From Nitrospina sp. (GTDB lineage Bacteria > Nitrospinota > Nitrospinia > Nitrospinales > VA-1), in assembly GCA_018673915.1 (NCBI GenBank), contig JABHBK010000037.1, positions 1 through 33,963 on the forward strand: a DNA stretch of 33,963 nucleotides, given 5' to 3'. Below are positions 15,848-24,161 of the stretch, in pieces. The translations under genes and the position numbers were made by a program. Numbering within the stretch: position 1 is the stretch's first letter; each line of letters opens with the position of its first letter. The notes beneath the pieces are model-generated. The model ran no database searches and was not told the origin of the DNA. It saw only the letters and a list, made by a program, of their open reading frames with translations.

Positions 15848-15867
15848 AGGGGAGCCTTAGCTTCCCT
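15848..15867 (+). repeat. Hairpin before flaG-2
   Basis: AGGGGAGC and GCTTCCCT pair over 8 bp (one G-U) around a CTTA loop, between flagellin 6 and flaG-2. No T run follows. It may weaken or process the mRNA between the two genes. Confidence 0.5.
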
Positions 15868-15900
15868 GCATTTCATTCAACAATAATCAGGAGATTTAAA

Positions 15901-16281
15901 ATGTCATTAACAATTTTTCCGCAAGCATTCTCTGTGGGTTTTTCACCTCAGTACCAAGCAGCAAAAGCACAATCGCTTGAAGCCAACGGTCCTCCTCAGG
16001 TAGAATCCAATGGGCAGGTTTCAGGCAACCAGACCGATTTGAACACGGTGAAAATAATTTCTGATGACAACGATGTTTCCTCTGAAAATACAGGGTTGGC
16101 GGGTTCTGAAAATAAAACCCGAGTCCGCATTGACCCCGAATCTCAAGAAATCATCGTTGAAGTCGTTGATGATAAAACAGGAAAAGAAGTTCGCCAGATA
16201 CCCGGAGAGCAAAAATTGGCGCTCAGCAAAGGAATCAGCGAATATAATAACGTTGCTTTCAAGCACGAACAGACTGCTTAG
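15901..16281 (+). CDS. flaG: FlaG family protein 2
   Basis: Second FlaG-like protein, 126 residues. The C-terminal region has RVRIDPESQEIIVEVVDDKTG followed by EVRQIPGEQKLALSKGI, which matches the FlaG signature and flaG-1 (VVRQIPGEDFIKL). The N-terminal 70 residues are an unrelated Gln/Asn/Ser-rich linker, so the two FlaG proteins share only the C-terminal domain. SD CAGGAGA lies 6 nt before the ATG. It is 69 bp after flagellin 6 and is probably the last gene of the flagellin 5-flagellin 6-flaG-2 unit. Filament length control is the usual role of the family. Confidence 0.85.
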   Translation: MSLTIFPQAFSVGFSPQYQAAKAQSLEANGPPQVESNGQVSGNQTDLNTVKIISDDNDVSSENTGLAGSENKTRVRIDPESQEIIVEVVDDKTGKEVRQIPGEQKLALSKGISEYNNVAFKHEQTA

Positions 16282-16303
16282 TTCATCACATTCAAATCGC
16301 AAA

Positions 16304-16329
16304 CCGGGGCCATAAACATAGGGCCCCGG
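16304..16329 (+). terminator. GC-rich hairpin after flaG-2 (possible terminator)
   Basis: CCGGGGCC (16304-16311) and GGCCCCGG (16322-16329) form a perfect 8-bp stem with a 10-nt loop, 22 nt after the flaG-2 stop. The usual T run is missing, so it may stop transcription only with help or may protect the 3' end. Confidence 0.5.
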
Positions 16330-16339
16330 ATCCGGTTAA

Positions 16340-16373
16340 CAAAATCATTCTTGTCAATGCAGGAATGATTTTG
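16340..16373. repeat. Perfect 11-bp inverted repeat
   Basis: CAAAATCATTC (16340-16350) and GAATGATTTTG (16363-16373) are perfect reverse complements with a 12-nt loop. It lies right after the GC-rich hairpin, between flaG-2 and the promoter of the next gene. It could be part of a tandem terminator or a protein-binding site. Confidence 0.6.
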
Positions 16374-16421
16374 CCGTGAAATCCCTCATCTTCTATCAAC
16401 ACCTATTTTCTGTTGATCCAG

Positions 16422-16430
16422 TGTTATAAT
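16422..16430 (+). promoter_or_regulatory. Extended -10 promoter for the Gfo/Idh gene
   Basis: TGTTATAAT contains a perfect TATAAT with TG one base upstream. No good -35 is visible, as is common for extended -10 promoters. Transcription would start near 16437, about 43 nt before the GTG start. Confidence 0.55.
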
Positions 16431-16479
16431 GACCGCGATATCTAAGTTGTAAAAACCCATCTTCTCTTCATAATTTTCC

Positions 16480-17517
16480 GTGAAAATCTTTAAGACAGGA
16501 CTTGTTGGTTGTGGACGGATAGGAAGTCTTCTGGAAGAAGACCCCTTGCGCGGTAAGCCTTGCACTCACGCTGGAGGATTTTCAGCCTTGCCAGCAATCC
16601 GTTTATCCGCAGGCTGTGACATAAATTCCGAGCGGCTTCAGAAATTTGGAAAGCGTTGGAATGTATCTGGATTATATTCTGATTACAGGAAAATGTTGGA
16701 CAAGGAGGCGCTGGATATCCTCTGCATCGCCACCTGGACCTCACTCCACGCAACCATGACACTCGATGCTGTAAAAGCGGGTGTTAAAGGAATTTTTTGT
16801 GAAAAACCCATCGCCATCAATCTTCTTCAGGCGCAAAAAATGGTTCGTGCCTGCAAAAAAAATAATATTCCTTTAATCATCAACCACGAAAGAAGATGGG
16901 ACGCGAACTACCAACAGGCCCGCAAACTGATTCTTTCCGGGAAAATTGGAGAAATAAAAACCATCATTGGAAATGCCTTGAGTTGGAAACCCGGCAAGTT
17001 ACCGGTAAGCGAACATGGTGGCGGACCTCTTTTTCATGATGGAACACACCTCACAGATCTCCTGCTCTTTTTTGGCGGCCCTGTTAGTTGGGTTTCAGGA
17101 CATGAAAACAGGCCCGGCGGAAAAAAGTTTATCGAAGAAACCGCAAGTGCAATGCTGGCTTTTAAAAATGGTGCCATTGGTTTTATTGAAGGAGGTGGAG
17201 CAAGAAAATATTTTAATTTTGAGCTCGACATTCAAGGTTCAGAAGGCCGATTACTCATTGGCAATTCTGGACAGGAACTTTATGTCACAAAAAAAAGCTC
17301 CCGTTTCACCGACTTTCATGAACTGGAGAAAATACCTTTTCCCGAACCGAAAAAATTTGAATCTCCATTTATAGGAGGAGCACGCGAGATACTCAAAGCT
17401 ATTCGAACAGGAAAACCCGGAACCTCAACAGGAGCAGATGGGTTAAGTGCTCTTGAAATCATTACCGCGGTTTACCAGTCAGCACAACAGAAGGGAAAAC
17501 GCGTGGATGTCAGATGA
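16480..17517 (+). CDS. Gfo/Idh/MocA-family oxidoreductase
   Basis: NAD(P)-dependent sugar oxidoreductase of 345 residues. The N-terminal Rossmann motif is GLVGCGRIGSL, with GCGRIG at 10-15. The family motif CEKPIA holds Lys109. HDGTHLTDLLLFFGGPV (about 186-202) carries the second conserved catalytic His region. The C-terminal sheet domain includes ASAMLAFKNGAIGFIEGGG and FNFELDIQGSEGRLLIGN. The start is GTG (16480-16482) with no strong SD. Substrates in the family are inositols, glucose derivatives or nucleotide sugars and cannot be read here. Placed just after the flagellin locus, it might help make a filament sugar. It overlaps the next gene by ATGA. Confidence 0.85.
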   Translation: MKIFKTGLVGCGRIGSLLEEDPLRGKPCTHAGGFSALPAIRLSAGCDINSERLQKFGKRWNVSGLYSDYRKMLDKEALDILCIATWTSLHATMTLDAVKAGVKGIFCEKPIAINLLQAQKMVRACKKNNIPLIINHERRWDANYQQARKLILSGKIGEIKTIIGNALSWKPGKLPVSEHGGGPLFHDGTHLTDLLLFFGGPVSWVSGHENRPGGKKFIEETASAMLAFKNGAIGFIEGGGARKYFNFELDIQGSEGRLLIGNSGQELYVTKKSSRFTDFHELEKIPFPEPKKFESPFIGGAREILKAIRTGKPGTSTGADGLSALEIITAVYQSAQQKGKRVDVR

Positions 17518-18164
17518 ATTCCAAAACCATAGCAACCTATTTACTAGTTGCCCTCACATTATTACTTGTATTTACTTGTGTAAAAATAGCAACGACTAGC
17601 AAAAAAGAGTTTGTATTGGCCGAAGAGCACCTCGCCAAAAATGAACTTTCAAAATCTATTACTCATTATGAGAGAGCCCTGCACTGGTTTTTACCCTTTT
17701 CCAAAACTCCTTATCTTGCGGCAGAAAAACTTTGGTCGATTGCTCAAAAGCTTCAAACTCAAAATAAAAATGCAGAAGCTTTGAAAACTTACAGAATTCT
17801 TCGCAGCTCATTTTATTCTGTTCGCAGCACATACACCCCTGGGAAAAAATGGATTGACCTTTGTAATGAAAAAATAGCCCACCTGATGGCAGTAAACTTT
17901 ACTGATTCAAAAGAAAATCAGAAAGCAACTTTTGCTGAGAAAAAATCCCAGTACCTGATTTTACTAGAGGAAGACCGAACCCCCTTTACATTCCCATCAA
18001 TAATGAGTGAAATCGGGTTTTTCGGATGGGTTTCAAGCATTCTATTATTCATCTTTAAGGCTCTTTCACCACAAGGCCATGTTAAAAAACGCCCTGCCAT
18101 GTTTTTTGTTTCCAGCTTTATAGTTTTTTACTGCATATGGATTTGGGGCCTTCTCAATGCGTAA
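17514..18164 (+). CDS. Hypothetical membrane protein with TPR-like region (216 aa)
   Basis: Function not recognised. A transmembrane helix at about 8-25 (YLLVALTLLLVFTCVKI) is followed by an extracytoplasmic helical section. Within it, ELSKSITHYERALHW and KNAEALKTYRILRS (about 44-95) look like tetratricopeptide repeats. The C-terminus has two more membrane helices, about 162-183 (IGFFGWVSSILLFIFKAL) and 193-214 (MFFVSSFIVFYCIWIWGLL). The ATG overlaps the TGA of the Gfo/Idh gene (ATGA), so the two are translationally coupled. It ends 170 bp before the ABC operon. A scaffold role in envelope processes is conceivable but unsupported. Confidence 0.65.
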   Translation: MNSKTIATYLLVALTLLLVFTCVKIATTSKKEFVLAEEHLAKNELSKSITHYERALHWFLPFSKTPYLAAEKLWSIAQKLQTQNKNAEALKTYRILRSSFYSVRSTYTPGKKWIDLCNEKIAHLMAVNFTDSKENQKATFAEKKSQYLILLEEDRTPFTFPSIMSEIGFFGWVSSILLFIFKALSPQGHVKKRPAMFFVSSFIVFYCIWIWGLLNA

Positions 18165-18334
18165 GTTTAGCCTGCCCATCTTCTCAAAATTAAAAATTTT
18201 TAATTGTAAAACACATATGCCCTGTGATAGTTTTTGATACATAAATTTTCTGCATCATGATCCACTTCAAGTCTTTCTTCAGCACCACAGAGTTAAGAAT
18301 CCCTTGGAAGATTAAAGTTTAATGGAGAGCCCCG

Positions 18335-19270
18335 ATGATCGAGGTTGAAAATCTTACCAAGCACTATGGTCCAAGAAGGGCTATAAACAATCTAACTTTT
18401 CAGATAGCGCAAGGGGAAGTCGTGGGTTTTCTCGGCCCTAACGGGGCAGGCAAAAGCACAACCATGAACATCCTTTCATGCATTCTTCCAGCATCTAGTG
18501 GAACCGCCCGAATCCAAGGACACGATACCTTTGAACATTCGTTGGAAATCAGGAAAATAATCGGTTACCTGCCAGAAACACCACCGCTTTACCAGGACAT
18601 GAGTGTTCTCGATTACCTCATGTTTGCGGCCCATGTCCGCGGAGTAACAGCCAAGGGAAGCAAAAGTGCCGTAGAGAGGGTAATCGAAAAATGTTCATTA
18701 AAAGATGTCGACCATCGTATCATTGGGCGACTCTCTAAAGGATATCAGCAACGAGTTGGATTAGCACAAGCGATGGTGCATGATCCCGACATTTTAATTC
18801 TTGATGAGCCTACCATTGGCTTGGATCCTATTCAAATTATAGAAATCCGCAAATTGATTCAGGAATTGGCCGCTTCGCACACCATCATCCTCAGCTCCCA
18901 TATTCTTCCGGAAATCACACAATTATGCCAGAGAGTCATTATCATCAATGAAGGTGAAATTGCCGCTGTGGATTCTTTACATGGTTTAACCGCCTCTCTT
19001 AGAAAAAGCGAACGCCTCTCACTAACAGTCAGAAAAGGCGGCGAGGAGGTTGGAGAAAAATTAAAATCCTTAAAACAGGTGCTTGCAGTTTTACCCGGCG
19101 AAGAAAATCAGTTCATGGTCGAGTGCGAATTGAATACCAACCTTCAGGATGAATTAGCTCGCCTGGCTTTGGAAAACCAATGGGGCCTTGTTGAGATCAA
19201 ACCCATCTCCATGACACTGGAAGATGTATTTCTCAAACTAACCATCGAAGAAAAGGATGTAAAGGTATGA
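18335..19270 (+). CDS. ABC transporter ATP-binding protein (GldA-like)
   Basis: ATPase subunit of an ABC-2 type exporter, acting at the inner face of the membrane. The 311-residue protein has Walker A GPNGAGKST (34-42), the signature LSKGYQQR (133-140), Walker B ILILDEP (153-159) and the switch His in LSSHILPEI. The C-terminal extension of about 90 residues is typical of GldA/CcmA/NatA-type ATPases. SD GGAGAG lies 6 nt from the ATG. The gene heads a four-gene operon with a permease, a GldG-like protein and a DUF4340-like protein, each joined by overlaps or 4-bp gaps. Despite the Gld name, this set is found in many non-gliding bacteria and its substrate is unknown. Confidence 0.92.
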   Translation: MIEVENLTKHYGPRRAINNLTFQIAQGEVVGFLGPNGAGKSTTMNILSCILPASSGTARIQGHDTFEHSLEIRKIIGYLPETPPLYQDMSVLDYLMFAAHVRGVTAKGSKSAVERVIEKCSLKDVDHRIIGRLSKGYQQRVGLAQAMVHDPDILILDEPTIGLDPIQIIEIRKLIQELAASHTIILSSHILPEITQLCQRVIIINEGEIAAVDSLHGLTASLRKSERLSLTVRKGGEEVGEKLKSLKQVLAVLPGEENQFMVECELNTNLQDELARLALENQWGLVEIKPISMTLEDVFLKLTIEEKDVKV

Positions 19271-20034
19271 GAATGGCCTGGACAATAGCAAAGAGAGACT
19301 TGGGATCTTTTTTCAACTCACCCATTTTTTATGTGGTTACCACCGTCTTCTTACTCCTATATAGTTTTATCTTTTTTAACATCCTTAATTTTTTCAGCTT
19401 CCAGAGTTTTCAGGCAGGGCAAATGCAATCTATGGGAATGAGCCTAAACCTGAACGAGATGGTGATTGAACCCAGCTTTCAGAACATGTCAGTTGTTCTA
19501 ATGATGATCATCCCCATTATCACCATGCGTAGCTTTGCTGATGAGAAAAAAATGAAAACTTTCCGCCTCCTGCTTTCTTCCCCGGTGCATCTCCGGGAAA
19601 TCATTTTGGGCAAGTTCCTCGCCTGCATGATTGTAGTAGCGGTTATGGTTTTGATCTCTTCCTATTCTGTCGGGTTTCTTTTTTTACTGGGGGAACCCGA
19701 GCTGGGCCCCGTTATCACAGGCTATCTTGGGATTTTATTGATGGCGGGTTGCTATGTGTCGGCGGGAATTTTTGCTTCATCCTTAACAGACAATCAAATT
19801 GTCGCTGCAGTTTTGACTTTCGGATTCTCCTTATTCATGTGGGTCATTGGCTGGGGAGCTCAGGCCGCAGGTTCCACCACCGGGCAGGTTCTTCAATACC
19901 TTTCCATTGTTGAACATTTGGAGCGTTTATTAAAAGGAATTGTCGATACTAGCGACCTGGTTTACTACCTAAGCTTTATTTTATTCAGCCTTTTCCTTTG
20001 CCACCGCGTATTGGATTCCAATCGATGGAGGTAA
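19267..20034 (+). CDS. ABC-2 type permease (GldF-like)
   Basis: Membrane subunit of the same ABC system, 255 residues with about six transmembrane helices. Recognisable parts are the N-terminal AKRDLGSFFNSPIFYVVTTV (helix 1), VVLMMIIPIITMRSFADEKK (helix 2 plus the conserved ABC-2 motif MRSFADEKKMKTF), LLLSSPV before the third helix, then helices near 118-140, 150-170, 177-195 and 230-248. The hydrophilic loop after helix 1 (about 40-75) is Gln/Met-rich and probably periplasmic. The ATG overlaps the ATPase stop (ATGA), which indicates coupled translation. The GldG-like gene follows 4 bp after the stop. Confidence 0.88.
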   Translation: MRMAWTIAKRDLGSFFNSPIFYVVTTVFLLLYSFIFFNILNFFSFQSFQAGQMQSMGMSLNLNEMVIEPSFQNMSVVLMMIIPIITMRSFADEKKMKTFRLLLSSPVHLREIILGKFLACMIVVAVMVLISSYSVGFLFLLGEPELGPVITGYLGILLMAGCYVSAGIFASSLTDNQIVAAVLTFGFSLFMWVIGWGAQAAGSTTGQVLQYLSIVEHLERLLKGIVDTSDLVYYLSFILFSLFLCHRVLDSNRWR

Positions 20035-20038
20035 AGCA

Positions 20039-21607
20039 ATGAAAAAACTCGGCCCTATGGCAGGATGGCTAGCTCTGACAACAGGTTTTATCGCCCTGTT
20101 TTTTTATATAGTCCTTCCTGATCTCAAAAACTTATCTGCTTCCCTGGCTATCGTCTGCCTGGTTAATGGACTTTTTTTCATTATTGTCAAAGGTCCTCAG
20201 TTAAAGCAGAGTCTCTCTTCGCGCTCTGCTTTATACGGTGCAAACACCCTGTTCCTGACCTGCATTTTTCTAGGCATTTTAATATTTGTAAACCTGCTTG
20301 CCTTCCGCCATAAACATCGTTTTGATTTTACCGAGGGGGGTTACTTTACCCTGGCACCCCAAACCAAAAAATTTATATCCAATATCCCTCGCGAAGTAAA
20401 GCTGACTGCTTTTTTTCAGTCAGAGTCCCCTGAAAAAATCGCTTTTGCTAATCTAATTGCGGGTTATCTTGAAGAGACCGACAAAATCAAACTACAATAT
20501 GTGGATCCGGACAAAAGCCCTTCAGTCACCAAGCAATATGGTGTCACCACATATGGAACTGTGGCCTTGGAAAGCGGTCCTAAGGAAACCAAGATTCAAA
20601 ATCCTACCGAAGAAAATATCACCAACGCGCTTTTAAAAGTGACTCGCGACGAGCAAAAGATTATCTATTTTCTTGAAGGGCATGGCGAAAGCAAAATAAG
20701 TAGCTCTGAAAATGAGGGCTACTCTTCGGCCAAAAAAAATCTTGAGCAAGACGGGTTTATTGTTAAGCCTTTGTTGCTACTCCAATCTGGAGTAGTCCCC
20801 AAAGACGCTTCAGTCCTGGTTATTCCCGGACCCAAAAAACCTGTGCAGGATGAAGAAAAAAATGCTATTGAGAGCTATTTAAATTCCGGCGGTTCCGCAT
20901 TCATGCTAATAGACCCAAAATCCTCATCTGGCATGGAAACTTTTCTTAAAAACTGGGGCATTGAACTTGGGGAAAACATAGTCATCGACCCCATGTCCAA
21001 ACTTTTTGGAGGAGATTTTGCGGCACCGGTTGTCAATCAATACACAGCCCATGAAATTACCAGCGACTTTGTCCTCGCAACTATTTTTCCAATTATACGA
21101 TCTGTTCAGGGAGTCCCCATCGAGGGAATCATTACCACTGAACTGTTAAAAACCAGTGCAAACAGCTGGGCAGAATCTAATTTTGATTCAGGAACGGTAC
21201 GCTTTGACGAGGGGAAGGATTCCAAAGGACCGGTTTCCGTTTCTGTCATTGCCACAAAGAATTTAGAAAGTGTGAGTCGCGAAAACCCGGAAAACGTTGA
21301 AACCTTAGAGAAACAAAATAATATTAAATCTCTATTAAAAGCTACCTTGTTGGTCGTCGGCGATTCTGATTTTGCCAATAATCGCTACACCAATTTTTCG
21401 GGAAATGGCGATTTCTTCCTCAACAGCATTTCATGGCTTGCCGAAGAGGAAAACCTGATTTCCATCCGCCCTAAAGAAAGAAAAAGCACTCCCATTCAAA
21501 TGACCCAATCCTGGGGAAGTGCAATATTCATTATGGGAGTCATTGTATTTCCTGGCCTGATCGCCGCAATTGGAATTCGCTCTTGGTGGAGGCGGCGACG
21601 ACTATGA
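20039..21607 (+). CDS. GldG-like ABC-system auxiliary protein
   Basis: A 522-residue protein with membrane helices at about 8-25, 33-50 and 74-92, a large extracytoplasmic domain (about 100-490) and a final helix (about 494-513) followed by the basic tail SWWRRRRL. HKHRFDFTEGGYFTLAPQTKKF (about 94-115) is the usual start of the soluble domain in GldG/ABC_transp_aux proteins. IYFLEGHGESK (about 212-222) and SGGSAFMLIDPK (about 287-298) are also family-typical. It probably works with the ATPase and permease at the cell envelope; the molecular role is unknown. The SD lies in the 3' end of the permease gene (GGAGG). It ends in CTATGA, overlapping the next start. Confidence 0.85.
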   Translation: MKKLGPMAGWLALTTGFIALFFYIVLPDLKNLSASLAIVCLVNGLFFIIVKGPQLKQSLSSRSALYGANTLFLTCIFLGILIFVNLLAFRHKHRFDFTEGGYFTLAPQTKKFISNIPREVKLTAFFQSESPEKIAFANLIAGYLEETDKIKLQYVDPDKSPSVTKQYGVTTYGTVALESGPKETKIQNPTEENITNALLKVTRDEQKIIYFLEGHGESKISSSENEGYSSAKKNLEQDGFIVKPLLLLQSGVVPKDASVLVIPGPKKPVQDEEKNAIESYLNSGGSAFMLIDPKSSSGMETFLKNWGIELGENIVIDPMSKLFGGDFAAPVVNQYTAHEITSDFVLATIFPIIRSVQGVPIEGIITTELLKTSANSWAESNFDSGTVRFDEGKDSKGPVSVSVIATKNLESVSRENPENVETLEKQNNIKSLLKATLLVVGDSDFANNRYTNFSGNGDFFLNSISWLAEEENLISIRPKERKSTPIQMTQSWGSAIFIMGVIVFPGLIAAIGIRSWWRRRRL

Positions 21608-23343
21608 AATTTAAAGGAACGGTCCTGATGGCGGCTGTCTTCCTGAGTCTGGTTCTTTATTATTTTTTCATTGATATTCCCGCCCAGCAAAAAGAAAATT
21701 CCGAAAAAGAGCAGGCTGAAAAAATTCTTCCCCTCGAAACAGAAAAAGTGGTTGAGTTTTCTATTATCCGCAATGGCAATCCCATAACCTTAAAACGTAA
21801 AGACCCTAATAACTGGGGTCTTACCCAACCACTTTCAGCACCCGGCGACCCAACCGAAGCAGAAGCCTTTATATCAGAAATCGCAAACCTTAAAAAAACC
21901 CGAGTGGTTGAAGAAAATCCTAATGACTATTCCATATATGGCCTAGATTCGCCAGTTATTAAAATTCATTTCACTTTTGACAATAAAATCAAGGAAACCT
22001 TGCTGATAGGAGACGAAAGTCCAATGGGGGGAGGTCTCTATTTTAAAAGGGGAAGCCAGCCCTCAGTGATGATGGCCCTGGCTTCCAAAACCCATTTTGA
22101 AAAATCCGTTTATAATTTTCGCGATAAAACCCTGCTTAGTTTCAGCACGGGTACTATCAAACGAATCAAAATCATTAGGGAGACAAACCCTCTCGAGTTT
22201 GAAAAAGTGGATGAAGTCTGGAAAATTTCAGGAACTATGGGTGCTAAAGGAGATAAAGACACCATCATGAAGTTTCTCCAATCCATTCAGTTTTCCAAAA
22301 TCCAGGAATTTGTTGATGAAAAACCTGACTCGCTGGAGGACTATGGGCTTAACCCGCCTAAGCTAAAACTGGTTTTGGAAAATGAAAAAGGTGCAACCCA
22401 AACACTTGCTTTAGGGAATCCAAAGGAAGACAAAGGCTATTTTGGGAAAATTAATGATTCCTCAACTATCCTTTTGCTAGGCAGTAGGCTTTTTGAAACA
22501 CTTTCCCAAAAAGCTGTGGCCTTTTTTGATAAAAAATTACTCGAGTTTGATGAAAGTGAAATTCTTGAGTTATCCTTACGATCCGAAAATGAAACCATTC
22601 GAATAGTCCGTGGGGAAAACGGGAGCTGGGCCATTCTAAGCCCGATAAAAGCAGCTGCAGATCTATCTACCATGAACAGCCTGCTCTTTGATCTCAAAGA
22701 AGCTCAAATTACAGAGTTTATAAAAATCTCCTTGGACATCCCCGAAGTATTTGGTCTGGATACTCCCAATAAATCTTTTACCTTGAAAATGAAAGATGGA
22801 AAAACCTGGACTCTCCAATTCGGCAATCATACCAGCGATGGTCGTCAGGTATTCGCCAACCGAACCGGTGAAACAACGGCATTTTCAATTTCTAAAGAAA
22901 TAGTCGAAAAACTCTTTCGCAGCCTTTACGATTTAAGAAATAAAAAGATTTTAGAATTTGAAAGCAGCGAAGTGAATAAGATTTTACTCACAACTCCTGA
23001 CAATCTTTTTGAGTTGGAGAAAAATGATTCTGAATGGCATCTTGAAAAACCTGAAAAATTAGAGACTCAACACATCGGGCATGATTTGCTTTGGTCCCTG
23101 AAAGGGTTGGAATTTAAATCTATCGTCTCCCCGCCCCTATCCGAGAAACTAGCAGGACTGGACACCCCCACATTTACTATCAGCCTTTGGAAAAATGATC
23201 AGGTAAATATCTCCACCCTAAAGGTAGGAAAACTTTTTGAAAAAGAGCAAGAATACATCGTTCAAGCCGGAAACCAGCAATATCGGATCAAGAATAAATC
23301 CCTCGATTCCATCCCCCGCACCCTGGGAAAATTCAGGCCATAA
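21604..23343 (+). CDS. DUF4340-like envelope protein with four repeats
   Basis: A 579-residue protein from ATG 21604, which overlaps the GldG stop (ATGA) and follows GGAGG by about 14 nt. The frame extends 21 nt upstream to a GTG at 21583, which I consider less likely. An N-terminal membrane anchor (about 4-24) is followed by an entirely extracytoplasmic part. This consists of four similar modules, each with a Trp (71, 206, 342, 478) and ending in a GLD/GLN-x-P motif (YGLDSP, YGLNPP, FGLDTP, AGLDTP), at a regular interval of 134-136 residues. DUF4340 proteins accompany GldG-like systems in many bacteria and their function is not known. No terminator is seen directly after the stop. Confidence 0.85.
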   Translation: MKFKGTVLMAAVFLSLVLYYFFIDIPAQQKENSEKEQAEKILPLETEKVVEFSIIRNGNPITLKRKDPNNWGLTQPLSAPGDPTEAEAFISEIANLKKTRVVEENPNDYSIYGLDSPVIKIHFTFDNKIKETLLIGDESPMGGGLYFKRGSQPSVMMALASKTHFEKSVYNFRDKTLLSFSTGTIKRIKIIRETNPLEFEKVDEVWKISGTMGAKGDKDTIMKFLQSIQFSKIQEFVDEKPDSLEDYGLNPPKLKLVLENEKGATQTLALGNPKEDKGYFGKINDSSTILLLGSRLFETLSQKAVAFFDKKLLEFDESEILELSLRSENETIRIVRGENGSWAILSPIKAAADLSTMNSLLFDLKEAQITEFIKISLDIPEVFGLDTPNKSFTLKMKDGKTWTLQFGNHTSDGRQVFANRTGETTAFSISKEIVEKLFRSLYDLRNKKILEFESSEVNKILLTTPDNLFELEKNDSEWHLEKPEKLETQHIGHDLLWSLKGLEFKSIVSPPLSEKLAGLDTPTFTISLWKNDQVNISTLKVGKLFEKEQEYIVQAGNQQYRIKNKSLDSIPRTLGKFRP

Positions 23344-23540
23344 CAGGCGCTATCAAAGCATAAGAAATTCAATAAAGCCTAATTCTTTAATCCACCTTAT
23401 ATTGTAATATAATTATCCAAACCACACTTTATGTAGTGGGGATAGAACAAAACCTCCAAAGGAATTGTTTTTTTTCACTATTTAAGCACATATAAATAAA
23501 GGCTTTACGCGTTTTTTTGCAATTTCTTTCAAATTTATCC

Positions 23541-23569
23541 TTGACAGGTACTATATGTGGTGGTACTTT
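23541..23569 (+). promoter_or_regulatory. Candidate orphan promoter
   Basis: A perfect -35 TTGACA (23541-23546) is followed after 17 bp by TACTTT (23564-23569), a weak -10 with three consensus positions. It points into the gene-less stretch that ends in the terminator at 24042-24082. Confidence 0.35.
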
Positions 23570-24041
23570 CTTCAAAGCATACAATATAAAGGAACTGTAT
23601 TTAAAGATCAGGACCCGTAAAAAAGGCATGATCCGGTTCCAAATTCAGTCTTCTTGGGAGAGAAAAAATAAATTGAGAGCAGTTACAGATCTTCCAGCGG
23701 CGGGTTACTAGAAAACGGGTTCCATAGAATGAATGAGATGCATCCCAAATTCGAATTATTAGAAACAACCAGTGGGATGTATTCCAGTCTCAAACCCCTT
23801 CCCAAACCCCCAAATGTTTTGAGCGCCAGCCGAATCCTCCGTTCAATATCGGCAGATGATTTCCATCCAATTGGCGTAGCATGGAACCTATTTTTAACGT
23901 TGGGTTTAGCCCGACAAAATAGTAACCCGCCTCCTTTCTTCAAAAGGACGCGCCCCGCTTTTTCTGGAGTTTGCAGGTTTTGTTAGGTTTTGCCTCCATG
24001 TCAAGGACGGTTTTTTGAAAATTTTGTTTTAAGAGTTTATT

Positions 24042-24082
24042 CGGGAGAGGCGGGGCGTTTACCCCCTTTCCCGTTTTTTTTT
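24042..24082 (+). terminator. Strong rho-independent terminator without an obvious gene
   Basis: A stem with outer CGGGA/TCCCG and inner GGGG/CCCC around a CGTTTA loop is followed by nine T. It is about 700 bp after the DUF4340-like stop and 80 bp before the dut start. Confidence 0.75.
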
Positions 24083-24161
24083 GGCCTCGAATTATTTTTA
24101 ATCGCTTTCCCTCTCCTCCTTGTTTATAATCCCTTCCAAATAACCATTTACAGGTAATATT

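Larger units (their letters stand above)
23344..24161 (+). other. Long non-coding gap with orphan promoter and terminator
   Basis: There are 818 bp between the DUF4340-like gene and dut without a convincing gene. Short open frames occur on both strands, for example 23729-23986 plus and 23683-23943 minus, but they overlap one another, lack ribosome binding sites and match nothing I recognise. A palindrome TTATATT-GT-AATATAA is near 23396-23411. A candidate promoter (23541-23569) and a strong terminator (24042-24082) enclose about 500 bp that could be an RNA gene or the remains of a lost gene. Confidence 0.45.

Noticed and set aside
23683..23986. Two overlapping small frames in the gap before dut (minus 86 aa, plus 85 aa)
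   Set aside because: They overlap each other, have no SD and no recognisable motif. The phrase TFGGLGRGLRLE in the minus frame reminded me of glycine-rich loops in RAMP-type proteins, but nothing else supports that.
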